DNA of 61,345 nucleotides from NCBI GenBank assembly GCA_029990205.1, contig JAPEKQ010000014.1, positions 1-61,345 of the forward strand, read 5' to 3'. This stretch comes from a bacterium. GTDB taxonomy: Bacteria; Joyebacterota; Joyebacteria; Joyebacterales; Joyebacteraceae. Positions 25,700-33,193 of the stretch are shown piece after piece; the first letter of the stretch is position 1; each line of letters opens with the position of its first letter. The notes under the pieces are model-generated. The model ran no database searches. It worked only from the letters and a program-made list of their open reading frames with translations, and had not been told where the DNA came from. A program made the position numbers and the translations under genes.

Positions 25700-27535
25700 C
25701 TACGGTTGTTCGGTGTCGATGACGATGGCCGCCGCCCCACGAAAGACCCGTCCGCCGGGGAGGCTGACCTGGGCGATCACGAGTCCCTTGGGACGCTGGC
25801 CATACTGCGGCGAGCCGTGCTCCACGGCCGCCGTGAACTCCCCGTTCTGCGTCACGGTTCCTATAGCCTGCGGACGCACGCTCCAGGCCACCGGTATGTC
25901 GAGCTCGTGTCCGTTGGGGCCGAGCACGACCGCATCGAAGCTCGTCGTGCCGCCGGGCTCAACGACGGCGACCACCGGCGTGACCCTGATTCGCACGGGC
26001 TGTCCGGGGATGCGAACGCGAACGTGCGCCCGAGCTGTCAGCGTGGCTCCATCGAGGAGCGTCGCGCGGGCCACGACTGCGCCGTCCCGCGGGCCGAACT
26101 GACCGGACGTCGGGTCACCGAAGACGGGGTTCGCCGTGAACCGTCCGTCTGGTGTGATCGTCCCAAGTTCCGCCGGCATGACCGCCCATTCCATCCGCCA
26201 ATCGTCCGGCGCACCCGGACCGAGCACACGGCTCTCGAACTGAACGTCCTGCCCCGGTGCCACGACCGGTCGGGCCGGATGCAGACGCAGCCGCAGACTC
26301 GACCCGGCGTCTCGCACGGTCACTCGCGCCGCGTCGCTCGCCTGGCCATGCTCCGTCTCGATAGACGCGACAACGGTTCCCATCCACACCCCGTTCTGCG
26401 CAGGCTCCGACATCTCATCGGACGCCAGGAACACACCGTCGGTGCCGATCGCGCCGATCCAACCTGGCGTGACCGTCCAGTCCACGGGGACGTCGAGCAC
26501 ATCGCCGCCGGGGCCGATGACCTCAGCCTCGAACGCGACATCATCGCCCGGGAGCACGACCGCGTCGCGCGGACGGGTCCGCACCGTGACTCCGGCCGGT
26601 CCGGGCAGCTCGATCTCGACCATTGCGATGCCTCTCGCCGGTCCCTCCGCTGTGGCGACCGACGCGATGACGCGGCCTGCGCCATCGTTGGGCCCCGCGG
26701 TGAAGAGACCGGTGGCGTCGATGGTTCCGCCCATGCGGGGCATCACGGTCCACTCGATCTCCGCATCGATGAGTTCGCCGCCCGCGTCCGTCACGATGGC
26801 GGTGAAGCGCCCGGTCTCGCCGGGTTCGAACCTTGCGCGGTGGGGCGCCACGGTCACGACCGCACCGGCGGGCGCCGCCGAACCCACGACGACGGCGGCA
26901 TCGCCGATTCCCTCACGGTTGGAGTAGAACGCGCGCGCCGCGATGCGACCGGAGCCGGACTCGCTCGAGGCGGTGAACACACCATCGTCGCCGATGGTTC
27001 CGAGGCGTTCGGGAATGAGGACCCACTCGATGTCGGCCTTGATCTCGCCGCCGGTGACCGGGTCGGTGACCGTGGCGGTGAAGGACTGCTGCTCGCCTGC
27101 GCCGACCGTGGCGCGAGGCGGGTCCACAACGACGACAAGTCGGCGCGGTGGTTCGGAACCGATGTCGACGACGGCGTGCCCGGCGCCCGAGAGGCCGCCC
27201 GCGTTGGCCGCCGCCCTGACGATCGCGCGCCCAGGCGTGTCACCCGCGACGAAGGTTCCGCCGGAGTCGATCGTGCCCAACCCCGGCGGGATCACGGTCC
27301 AGACGACGTTCGCGGAGACGGGCGTCCCGGTGTTGTCGAGAACGGCTGCGGAGAAACTGACAGCTCCGCCGGGAGTCGTGTGTGCGCGGTCCGGTGACAC
27401 GCGGACCGCCAGCACATCCGCCGCCGGAGCGTTGGACGGGAGCGAGACAAGGAGCATCGCAGCGAGCACGACCGCCGCTCCGATGCTCCGGGTCCCCCTG
27501 CCGTCACCTCTCGCGTTCGAGCTGTTGCGTTTCAT
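25700..27535 (-). CDS. Secreted protein of six tandem Ig-like (BIG-type) repeats
   Basis: A 611-residue exported protein with a long signal peptide (about 1-39). The rest is six Ig-like repeats of 91-101 residues, each with a Trp-(Thr/Val/Ala/Ser)-Val-x-Pro...Gly-Thr-Ile...Asp-Gly-x-Phe-Thr-Ala core. The Trp lies at residues 79, 171, 262, 353, 450 and 551. The pattern is that of bacterial Ig-like repeats used as stalks or adhesive rods. There is no sorting domain or C-terminal anchor; it ends in a short charged tail. A GGAGG lies eight bases before the ATG. It is the last gene of a unit that includes an ECF sigma factor and a putative anti-sigma factor, 42 bases downstream of the latter. A surface or periplasmic structural role is inference. 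Confidence 0.82.
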   Translation of the reverse strand: MKRNSSNARGDGRGTRSIGAAVVLAAMLLVSLPSNAPAADVLAVRVSPDRAHTTPGGAVSFSAAVLDNTGTPVSANVVWTVIPPGLGTIDSGGTFVAGDTPGRAIVRAAANAGGLSGAGHAVVDIGSEPPRRLVVVVDPPRATVGAGEQQSFTATVTDPVTGGEIKADIEWVLIPERLGTIGDDGVFTASSESGSGRIAARAFYSNREGIGDAAVVVGSAAPAGAVVTVAPHRARFEPGETGRFTAIVTDAGGELIDAEIEWTVMPRMGGTIDATGLFTAGPNDGAGRVIASVATAEGPARGIAMVEIELPGPAGVTVRTRPRDAVVLPGDDVAFEAEVIGPGGDVLDVPVDWTVTPGWIGAIGTDGVFLASDEMSEPAQNGVWMGTVVASIETEHGQASDAARVTVRDAGSSLRLRLHPARPVVAPGQDVQFESRVLGPGAPDDWRMEWAVMPAELGTITPDGRFTANPVFGDPTSGQFGPRDGAVVARATLLDGATLTARAHVRVRIPGQPVRIRVTPVVAVVEPGGTTSFDAVVLGPNGHELDIPVAWSVRPQAIGTVTQNGEFTAAVEHGSPQYGQRPKGLVIAQVSLPGGRVFRGAAAIVIDTEQP

Positions 27536-27577
27536 CGTGTGCCTCCACAGGCGTCGTCAGGTGTCGCGTGACCCGGC

Positions 27578-28243
27578 TCAGACGCGTTCGTCGAGCGAAG
27601 CGCGTCCGCCGTTGAGAGCGTAGAAGAGCCATGAGATGTTCCGGAGCGTCTGCCCCGAACCATCAGAGATCTCGATCGTGATGATGTGCTCGCCCTCGGC
27701 GAACCGGTCGGTGGGGGAGTACATCACGTAGCTGTCCGTGATATCCGCGAGGCTTGTGACGTCGCGGTCGTCCACCAGCAGGCGGACGATCCCGCCGGTC
27801 TCGAGCGGCGGCTGGATAGCTGCGACGATCTCGACATCGCCCGCCCCCACGACCGCGTTATCGGTCGGCATTACCGGTGCGACATCGGCCGCGAACGCGG
27901 GTCCGGTCGCATCGGGCGCGACGGCGACCGCGTCACCCGATGGAATCGGACGCTGTCCCGGACGCAGTCCGTCTTCGGAGACGGACCGCAGGGACAGCGT
28001 GACCGCCAGCGCGACGATGCAAGCGGCGGCAACCGCCCAGGCCAGTCTCGGCGAGCGGAGCGCGCGCGACCACGCGGGGCGTTCGGTTTCCTGGCGCAGG
28101 CGCGCGAGCAGACGTTCACGATGGAACGGCGGCGGGTCGACCGGCGCAAGCTCCTTGAGCAGTCTTTCGACATCCCGCTCGCCGGGGCGGCCGCTCGCCG
28201 GTTCGTTGGATGGACGTCGTTCGTCCGTAGGATTGCGTGTCAA
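27578..28243 (-). CDS. Putative single-pass anti-sigma factor with periplasmic Ig-like domain
   Basis: A 221-residue protein immediately downstream of, and nearly overlapping, the ECF sigma gene. I take TTG 28243 as the start, six bases beyond the sigma stop codon, using AAGGGAAAGG as ribosome binding site; the frame extends upstream inside the sigma gene. Residues 1-65 are charged and helical (cytoplasmic), residues 67-85 form one transmembrane helix, residues about 90-130 are a Pro/Ala-rich linker, and residues 136-210 form an Ig-like domain. That domain shares Pro-Pro-Leu, Leu-Leu-x-Asp-x-Arg-Asp-Val-Thr and Ser-Trp-x-Phe with the outer-membrane barrel gene upstream. No zinc-binding His-x3-Cys-x2-Cys motif is seen. 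The anti-sigma role is inferred from gene order and topology. Confidence 0.65.
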   Translation of the reverse strand: MTRNPTDERRPSNEPASGRPGERDVERLLKELAPVDPPPFHRERLLARLRQETERPAWSRALRSPRLAWAVAAACIVALAVTLSLRSVSEDGLRPGQRPIPSGDAVAVAPDATGPAFAADVAPVMPTDNAVVGAGDVEIVAAIQPPLETGGIVRLLVDDRDVTSLADITDSYVMYSPTDRFAEGEHIITIEISDGSGQTLRNISWLFYALNGGRASLDERV

Positions 28244-28248
28244 AGCTG

Positions 28249-28758
28249 TCAGACCTTTCCCTTGAGGAGTTCCGCGAGCATTGACTTGCCGCGCGCGAGC
28301 CGTGACTTCACAGTGCCGATCGAGCATCCGGCAGCGGTCGCGATCTCCTCGTAGCTCATCTCGTCTATGTATCGCAGCGTGACCGCCTCACCGTAGACCC
28401 GCGGGAGCTCGGCGATGGCGGAGCGCACGGTCTCGGCGCGTTCTTCCGAGATGACTCCATGCTCCGCCGTTCGCGGGTCGGAGGTTGCCGGAGGATCGCT
28501 CTCGATGTGCGCGGCCCAGAGCTCCGCACGCCTCGTGCGCTTGCGGTAGCGTTTCTTCAGAACGTTGACGCCGATCCGGTAGAGCCACGTGAATGGGTCC
28601 GAATCGCCCCGGAATCTCGGGTATGCGCGCATCGCACGGATGAAAGCCTCCTCGGTGAGGTCGAGCGCCTCATGGTAGTCACCCGTCAGACCGTAGAGCA
28701 CGTTGAACAACCTCCTGTCATAGAGGGTGACCAGCTCCTCGAACTCGGGTTTTGCCAT
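28249..28758 (-). CDS. ECF-type RNA polymerase sigma factor
   Basis: A 169-residue sigma-70 family protein of the extracytoplasmic-function class. Region 2 covers about residues 10-75, with Leu-Thr-Glu-Glu-Ala-Phe-Ile-Arg-Ala and Pro-Phe-Thr-Trp-Leu-Tyr-Arg-Ile-Gly-Val-Asn. Region 4 covers about 110-165 with Leu-Pro-x-Val-Tyr-Gly-Glu-Ala-Val-Thr-Leu-Arg-Tyr and the helix-turn-helix Ser-Tyr-Glu-Glu-Ile-Ala...Gly-Thr-Val-Lys-Ser-Arg-Leu. Regions 1 and 3 are absent, as expected. GGAGG precedes the ATG. It lies 81 bases downstream of the Ig-barrel gene and directly upstream of the putative anti-sigma gene. Confidence 0.95.
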   Translation of the reverse strand: MAKPEFEELVTLYDRRLFNVLYGLTGDYHEALDLTEEAFIRAMRAYPRFRGDSDPFTWLYRIGVNVLKKRYRKRTRRAELWAAHIESDPPATSDPRTAEHGVISEERAETVRSAIAELPRVYGEAVTLRYIDEMSYEEIATAAGCSIGTVKSRLARGKSMLAELLKGKV

Positions 28759-28839
28759 GGACGCCCTCCAGCTTGCCTCTCAATGACTTAGAGGCCCCGT
28801 GCCACTGCGATGTTCCCGTTCGGCAGGCATCCGTGGGCG

Positions 28840-30951
28840 TTAGAAGGTGTATCCGAGGCCTGCCCGAAACACGTGCACGGTGTATGACTGCTCGATCTCC
28901 GCCCGGTCCGCTCTCTCGATGAACCAGTACTCGAGCCGGAGCTCCGTCTCTCCGACCCGGGCCGTCGTCTCGAGCGTGTAGTGGGAACGGGTGTAATCCG
29001 TCTCATCGCCGCTCCCGAGCGACCATCGTCCCGCCGCGCGGGCGCTCCACCGGGCGTCGCCCGACGTCTGTCTGAGGTCCGCGCCTAGGGTCCAGAGGTC
29101 TGTCCGTGCCGATGATTCCGAGCGGGACCACGAGACGTTCGTCACGGCCCGTGTCCGGTCGAGGCGCCAGGTCGTGCCGACGGAAGCGTAGCCGTATGTG
29201 TAGTCATCGTCAATGCCGGGCGACCGATCGTATCGCGCGACGGCGTAGCTCCGGAGGTCGGCGGCGCCTAGAGCCCACGTGATGTCCGTTCTGGCATATG
29301 TGTTCACGATGGTCTCTGAACCGGCGCCCGTGTTCGATGGGTCCTCGTCGCGACTCAGTCGCACCCATCCTGACATCCTCGCGGGACCTCCAGAGCCCCA
29401 CGCGCCGCCCACGCGGAGCGCAGACTCACCCGGCTTCTGCTCGAGGCTCCCGACCGAGAGAAAGTCCGATCCGCTCGTCCAGAGTTCGAGGGAGACGTGG
29501 TCGTCCAGCTCCTCTCCCCGGATGACCCGAGCGCGGAGCGCGACACCGGAACTGTCGGTCCCGGCTGACGCGCTGGAGACCGCCGCTTCCAGCTCACCCG
29601 CGTATCCCTGAAGACTCCCGCGCACGATGCCGGCGGTGACGTGATTCGTCAGCGCATCTGTGATCCTGTCCTCCTCGGGGACCGAGCTCTCATCGTCGAA
29701 CATCGAGACATGAGCGAGAGAGAGCCCGAACCGGCCGCTCCAGTCGAATCCCGCCGATCCCCCGAGCGCGTAGCGAGAGTAGAGCCCGTATCCGTCGAGC
29801 GTGTCCGATTCGCTCACCCGGAGCGCGACGAGTTCCACGCGGCCGCGTCCCGTGGTCGCGGCGGCTCGAGAGCCAACTCCGGCCGCCCAGTCGAGAGTCG
29901 TTCTGGAGATCGAAGGGTAGATGTGGCCGGCTTCGAACTCGAACGCGCCGAGCGCAGCGCCCGCCTGCCACGCGAACTCCTCGCTGTAGACCGGGTCGTA
30001 CTGAGCCGTGATGAGATAGGAGGCATCCGAGCGGAATCCGGATATGTAGAGATCGACCGTGGGGTCGTTCGCCTCACTGTAAGGAAGAGCCACGTCGAGC
30101 GAATCGGCCGATGTCGTGTCCGCTGACACTGTCGTCCACCCGGCCTCGATGCGCCCGATCACCTGCCATGGGTCGGACGGCAGGTCCGGCTCCGTCCAAT
30201 CGACCACCGCATGTTCGGATGCCCCGGTTGGCTCGGTCGCCTCGACTGCCGCATCACCGACCGAGAACACCCAGCTCCGCTCGAGGGACCGCGCCTCCGT
30301 CAACGCGGATATCGTCACCCGGTGCTGACCGGCGGGAAACGGGATCTCCGGGACCAGAACGATGAGATCGGACGTGATCGTCGCGGTCGCCGTCACATCG
30401 CGTCCGTCGAGGAGCACGAGTGCGTCCCACGGTTCCTGCAGCGGAGGGACGAACAGGGCCGCGATGCTCGCGCGGGCGTCGCTGGTGGTCTCGCCGTCGG
30501 TCGGACTGACAATCTCGATGCCGCCTATCACCTCGGACCCGGAGACGGGTATCCGGTATGTGCCCGACACCGGCGCGCCCGGTGGCGCGGTCTCGATCAG
30601 GCCGTCCGTGTGAATGACGCGCAGGTAGTAGGAGAGCTCCGGAGGGACGATGAACTCACCGGGAATCTCACCGAACAGACGATCGGTCGAGAACGACAGC
30701 GGGATCTCCGTGCGCGTTCCGTCGGTGTGGATGATGACGATGTCGGCTGCCGCGATCTCCAGCAGAGAGACATCGGCCGCTACCGCCATCTCGATGGTCA
30801 GCGGTTCGGAGGCAACGATCGTCGATCGTGGGACGTGGACGATCCTGCCGGCCCCGACGGCCCCGGCCGATCCGGGAAGGCCGATGAACGCGAGCAAGAG
30901 CGCCGTCCAGGCGATGTGCGTTCGGGCATGTCCTGGACCAGCGAGCGTCAT
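28840..30951 (-). CDS. Ig-like domain plus outer-membrane beta-barrel protein
   Basis: A 703-residue exported protein. After a signal peptide (about 1-34) come two beta-sandwich regions: about 35-140, and 145-232, which closely resembles the periplasmic domain of the putative anti-sigma factor. From about residue 250 the protein becomes long alternating beta strands (Gly-Arg-Ile-Glu-Ala-Gly-Trp..., Leu-Arg-Leu-Glu-Tyr-Trp-Phe) and ends Ala-Gly-Leu-Gly-Tyr-Thr-Phe, typical of an outer-membrane barrel with a C-terminal Phe. I set the start at 30951, with AAGGAG nine bases upstream and the signal peptide beginning there; upstream codons in the frame lie inside the divergent lipoprotein gene. Gene order suggests co-regulation with the sigma factor. 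Confidence 0.8.
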   Translation of the reverse strand: MTLAGPGHARTHIAWTALLLAFIGLPGSAGAVGAGRIVHVPRSTIVASEPLTIEMAVAADVSLLEIAAADIVIIHTDGTRTEIPLSFSTDRLFGEIPGEFIVPPELSYYLRVIHTDGLIETAPPGAPVSGTYRIPVSGSEVIGGIEIVSPTDGETTSDARASIAALFVPPLQEPWDALVLLDGRDVTATATITSDLIVLVPEIPFPAGQHRVTISALTEARSLERSWVFSVGDAAVEATEPTGASEHAVVDWTEPDLPSDPWQVIGRIEAGWTTVSADTTSADSLDVALPYSEANDPTVDLYISGFRSDASYLITAQYDPVYSEEFAWQAGAALGAFEFEAGHIYPSISRTTLDWAAGVGSRAAATTGRGRVELVALRVSESDTLDGYGLYSRYALGGSAGFDWSGRFGLSLAHVSMFDDESSVPEEDRITDALTNHVTAGIVRGSLQGYAGELEAAVSSASAGTDSSGVALRARVIRGEELDDHVSLELWTSGSDFLSVGSLEQKPGESALRVGGAWGSGGPARMSGWVRLSRDEDPSNTGAGSETIVNTYARTDITWALGAADLRSYAVARYDRSPGIDDDYTYGYASVGTTWRLDRTRAVTNVSWSRSESSARTDLWTLGADLRQTSGDARWSARAAGRWSLGSGDETDYTRSHYTLETTARVGETELRLEYWFIERADRAEIEQSYTVHVFRAGLGYTF

Positions 30952-31023
30952 GAGGCGGGGCTCCTTGCGGACCGAGGCTGTGGGCGGCATCTCGATGAGT
31001 GTACGCGCCGCGCTGCGATCCGG

Positions 31024-31046
31024 CGAGACACAATATTGGTCTCTCG
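31024..31046. promoter_or_regulatory. AT-centred palindrome in a divergent promoter region
   Basis: CGAGACAC-AATATT-GGTCTCTCG, an inverted repeat with a slight bulge and an AT-rich core in otherwise GC-rich DNA, between the Ig-barrel gene and the divergent lipoprotein. Position and symmetry suggest a dimeric regulator site; this is inference. Confidence 0.3.
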
Positions 31047-31087
31047 TGCGGGAACATGCCGCGGGTTCGTGGACTCCAATCATGTGA

Positions 31088-31111
31088 GACGCAAAGATGC
31101 ACCTTGTGTTC
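31088..31111 (-). promoter_or_regulatory. ECF-type promoter motif upstream of the Ig-barrel gene
   Basis: On the minus strand GAAC (31108-31111), 16 bases, then CGTC (31088-31091) followed by TC. This is the layout of many ECF sigma promoters (GAAC -35, CGTC -10). It lies 137 bases before the barrel start codon, consistent with control by the sigma factor encoded downstream. Confidence 0.45.
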
Positions 31112-31131
31112 GCGAGCAAAGGAGGAGTGTG

Positions 31132-32064
31132 ATGAAGAAGCTCGGTACGATCGCGGCGGGCGCCGCATTTCGGCCCACAAACGGGGTGCTGTTGAGACGC
31201 CTCGTGACTGCGGCGCTCGCTGCGGCCCTTGTTCTCGGCGCGCTCGTGTTCGCCGGCTGCGGCGAGGGCATCACGGCTGCCGCTCCCGAAGCTCTGAACG
31301 ATGATTCGACCCTCCGCGAGTTCCTGGAGGAGGAGGGGCTCTTCGACGATCTCGCGATGTACGATGTCGGAGAGCTGTCTACCGGCGGCGGTAGCCGGGA
31401 AGCCATCGATCCGCTGACCTTCTGGCGCGTCGCGACCGACTTCGCCGTGCACCGCGACGTCGTCGTCGACACGGCAGCGGGCACAGCCGAAGCCTCCATC
31501 TACCGTGACGTGTGGGGTGAACTCCATATCGTCACCGAGGAGATGGAGGAGATCGTCAAGCCGTTCCATCACTCGGGCGAGCGGTACGCGAACTTCGTTC
31601 TCACCGACGACCCCGTCGACGACCGCGAGGGCGGGAGACATCGATACCGCTGTGGCCGGTGGGAGCTCACCGAGGTGTCCGGATTCCTGGGCCAGTCCGA
31701 CGATCTCACGCTGACCATCGACTGGATCCGCGTGCAGGGTGACTCGATCGACGTCACGATCAGCGACCCGCTCGAGCTCATGACCGTCCCGGACGACATC
31801 ATGCTGTTCGAGGTGGGCGAGGAGGTCACCGTGACGGTCTCCGGACCGCCCGCGGACGCGATCCTCTTCCTCCACACACGGCACTGGCACTCGCCGTTCG
31901 TCTACGACGGAGGGACGTTCTCGGGCACGTGGACGGTGCAGCGTGCCGGACGACGCTGCGCGGCAGTGACCGCCATGGCGCACGACACGCTCTTTGACTC
32001 CGAGTACCCCGACGACTGGATGGTCTGGGGGATGCCCTATGAGGTCTCCGGGGGCAACGAGTAG
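31132..32064 (+). CDS. Putative lipoprotein, function unknown
   Basis: A 310-residue protein with a long N-terminal signal ending Val-Phe-Ala-Gly-Cys, so it is predicted to be lipidated at about Cys44. The ATG follows AAAGGAGGA. The body is rich in acidic residues and has a His-containing stretch (Lys-Pro-Phe-His-His-Ser-Gly-Glu-Arg) and a C-terminal half of predicted beta strands (Val-Thr-Val-Thr-Val-Ser-Gly-Pro-Pro-Ala, then Thr-Phe-Ser-Gly-Thr-Trp-Thr-Val) suggesting an Ig-like or carboxypeptidase-regulatory-like fold. No catalytic motif is evident. It is divergent from the Ig-barrel gene and could share its regulation. A hairpin terminator closes the gene. Confidence 0.75.
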   Translation: MKKLGTIAAGAAFRPTNGVLLRRLVTAALAAALVLGALVFAGCGEGITAAAPEALNDDSTLREFLEEEGLFDDLAMYDVGELSTGGGSREAIDPLTFWRVATDFAVHRDVVVDTAAGTAEASIYRDVWGELHIVTEEMEEIVKPFHHSGERYANFVLTDDPVDDREGGRHRYRCGRWELTEVSGFLGQSDDLTLTIDWIRVQGDSIDVTISDPLELMTVPDDIMLFEVGEEVTVTVSGPPADAILFLHTRHWHSPFVYDGGTFSGTWTVQRAGRRCAAVTAMAHDTLFDSEYPDDWMVWGMPYEVSGGNE

Positions 32065-32076
32065 GACGCACACTGC

Positions 32077-32118
32077 GCGAGCGCGTCCCGGGCTTCGGGC
32101 GCGCTCGCTCGGATTTTA
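32077..32118 (+). terminator. Hairpin terminator after the lipoprotein gene
   Basis: Stem GCGAGCGCG-T-CCCG paired with CGGG-C-GCGCTCGC (32077-32090 with 32096-32108), then TCGGATTTTA. Confidence 0.75.
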
Positions 32119-32171
32119 CCGGCCGCCCGCTCACTGTTGGTGCCCTCCAGCGTGCCGACGCCCACATATGA

Positions 32172-32220
32172 GCCCAGGCGGCCGGTCTCCATATTCCCGG
32201 GTTCGAATCCCGTGCGAAAT
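32172..32220 (+). other. tRNA-like fragment (degenerate)
   Basis: Contains GGTTCGAATCC (32200-32210), a typical tRNA T-loop with one flanking stem strand, and upstream CCGGTCTCCA, which resembles the anticodon arm of tRNA-Trp. The two pieces are too close together, no acceptor stem partner exists upstream, and there is no CCA end. It is therefore at most a decayed or rearranged tRNA remnant. Confidence 0.25.
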
Positions 32221-32255
32221 GCGCCCCCATGGGTTACCATGGGGGCGCTGTTGTA
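32221..32255. terminator. Perfect 12-bp hairpin
   Basis: GCGCCCCCATGG (32221-32232), GTTA loop, CCATGGGGGCGC (32237-32248), followed by TGTTGTAT. It is strong enough to act as a terminator or as a 5' leader structure of the following secreted-protein gene, which starts 90 bases on. Confidence 0.6.
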
Positions 32256-32337
32256 TGGGAACCAGCCAGGGGTCACTGTAGCGCTGTTGGGGTCACGGGC
32301 GGCGGAGCCTCGCGCCCGCGCGAAGAAGGAGGCAGTC

Positions 32338-33090
32338 ATGAAGCGTTGGAATCCGTGTGCGGTCGCACTCGTCATGTTCCTGATGGCGGCAGTCGCAGTC
32401 CCGGCCTTCGGGTTCGGCTTCGGCGGCGGGCCGGGTGGTGGTGGCGGGATGGGCGCTGCCATGCCGAAGGACATGTGGGGCGGGGCCGAGTTCACGCCCA
32501 TTGTCGGACACTGGGCCGAGTATCTGATGACGTCCAAGGACGAAGAGCCGGTCACCATCCGGATCTCTATCGTTGGTGAAGAGGACGACGCCTACTGGTA
32601 TGAGATGCAGATGACCGACGAGAAGGAAGAGGCCTTCGTTACGAAGATGCTGGTCTCCGGTGACCCGGAGGATGATGACAACCTCAAGCGGCTCATCATC
32701 AAGGGCGGCGACGAGCCGGCGATGGAGATGCCCGTTGGTGGAGAGGGCATGTTCGGCGGGATGATGGGGATGGGTGGTCATGAGATGGAAGAGGAGGAAG
32801 AAGATCTGGACGGCGTGATGCCGACCGACCTCGGCATGGAGACCGTGACTGTCCCGGCCGGCACATTCAAGGCGCATCACTGGCGCGTCGAGGACGAGGA
32901 GTACCAGTTCGACATGTGGCAGGCCGAGAACGTCGGGCCCTACGGCATCATCAAGTCGACATCGGATGACTTCGAGATGGTCCTCACGGGGCACGGTGAC
33001 GGCGCGAAGTCGGCGATCACCGAAGAGCCGGAGAAGTTCGAGATGCCGTCGTTCGATCTGAAGGGACTCGGCCAGGGGCTTGGTGGATAG
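32338..33090 (+). CDS. Exported Met/Gly-rich protein, function unknown
   Basis: A 250-residue exported protein. The signal peptide (about 1-25) is followed by a Gly-rich stretch (Gly-Phe-Gly-Gly-Gly-Pro-Gly-Gly-Gly-Gly-Gly). In the middle a second flexible segment is rich in Met and Gly (Gly-Gly-Met-Met-Gly-Met-Gly-Gly-His) and is followed by a run of Glu. The rest is beta-strand-like and acidic. AAGAAGGAGG precedes the ATG. I recognise no family. The Met-His-rich middle could bind copper or another metal, a guess from composition only. A good terminator follows. Confidence 0.7.
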   Translation: MKRWNPCAVALVMFLMAAVAVPAFGFGFGGGPGGGGGMGAAMPKDMWGGAEFTPIVGHWAEYLMTSKDEEPVTIRISIVGEEDDAYWYEMQMTDEKEEAFVTKMLVSGDPEDDDNLKRLIIKGGDEPAMEMPVGGEGMFGGMMGMGGHEMEEEEEDLDGVMPTDLGMETVTVPAGTFKAHHWRVEDEEYQFDMWQAENVGPYGIIKSTSDDFEMVLTGHGDGAKSAITEEPEKFEMPSFDLKGLGQGLGG

Positions 33091-33128
33091 CAGCATTGCC
33101 GGCAACTCCAGGACATCAAGGGAATCAC

Positions 33129-33175
33129 AACACAGGGAGGCGCCGGTTCGTGGCGGACTCCCTGTGTTCGTTTCC
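33129..33175 (+). terminator. Rho-independent terminator
   Basis: Stem AACACAGGGAG/CTCCCTGTGTT (33129-33139 with 33158-33168) with further pairing inside, followed by CGTTTCC. It ends the Met/Gly-rich protein gene just before the cytochrome gene. Confidence 0.8.
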
Positions 33176-33193
33176 TGCCAAAGGAGGAGCGCG

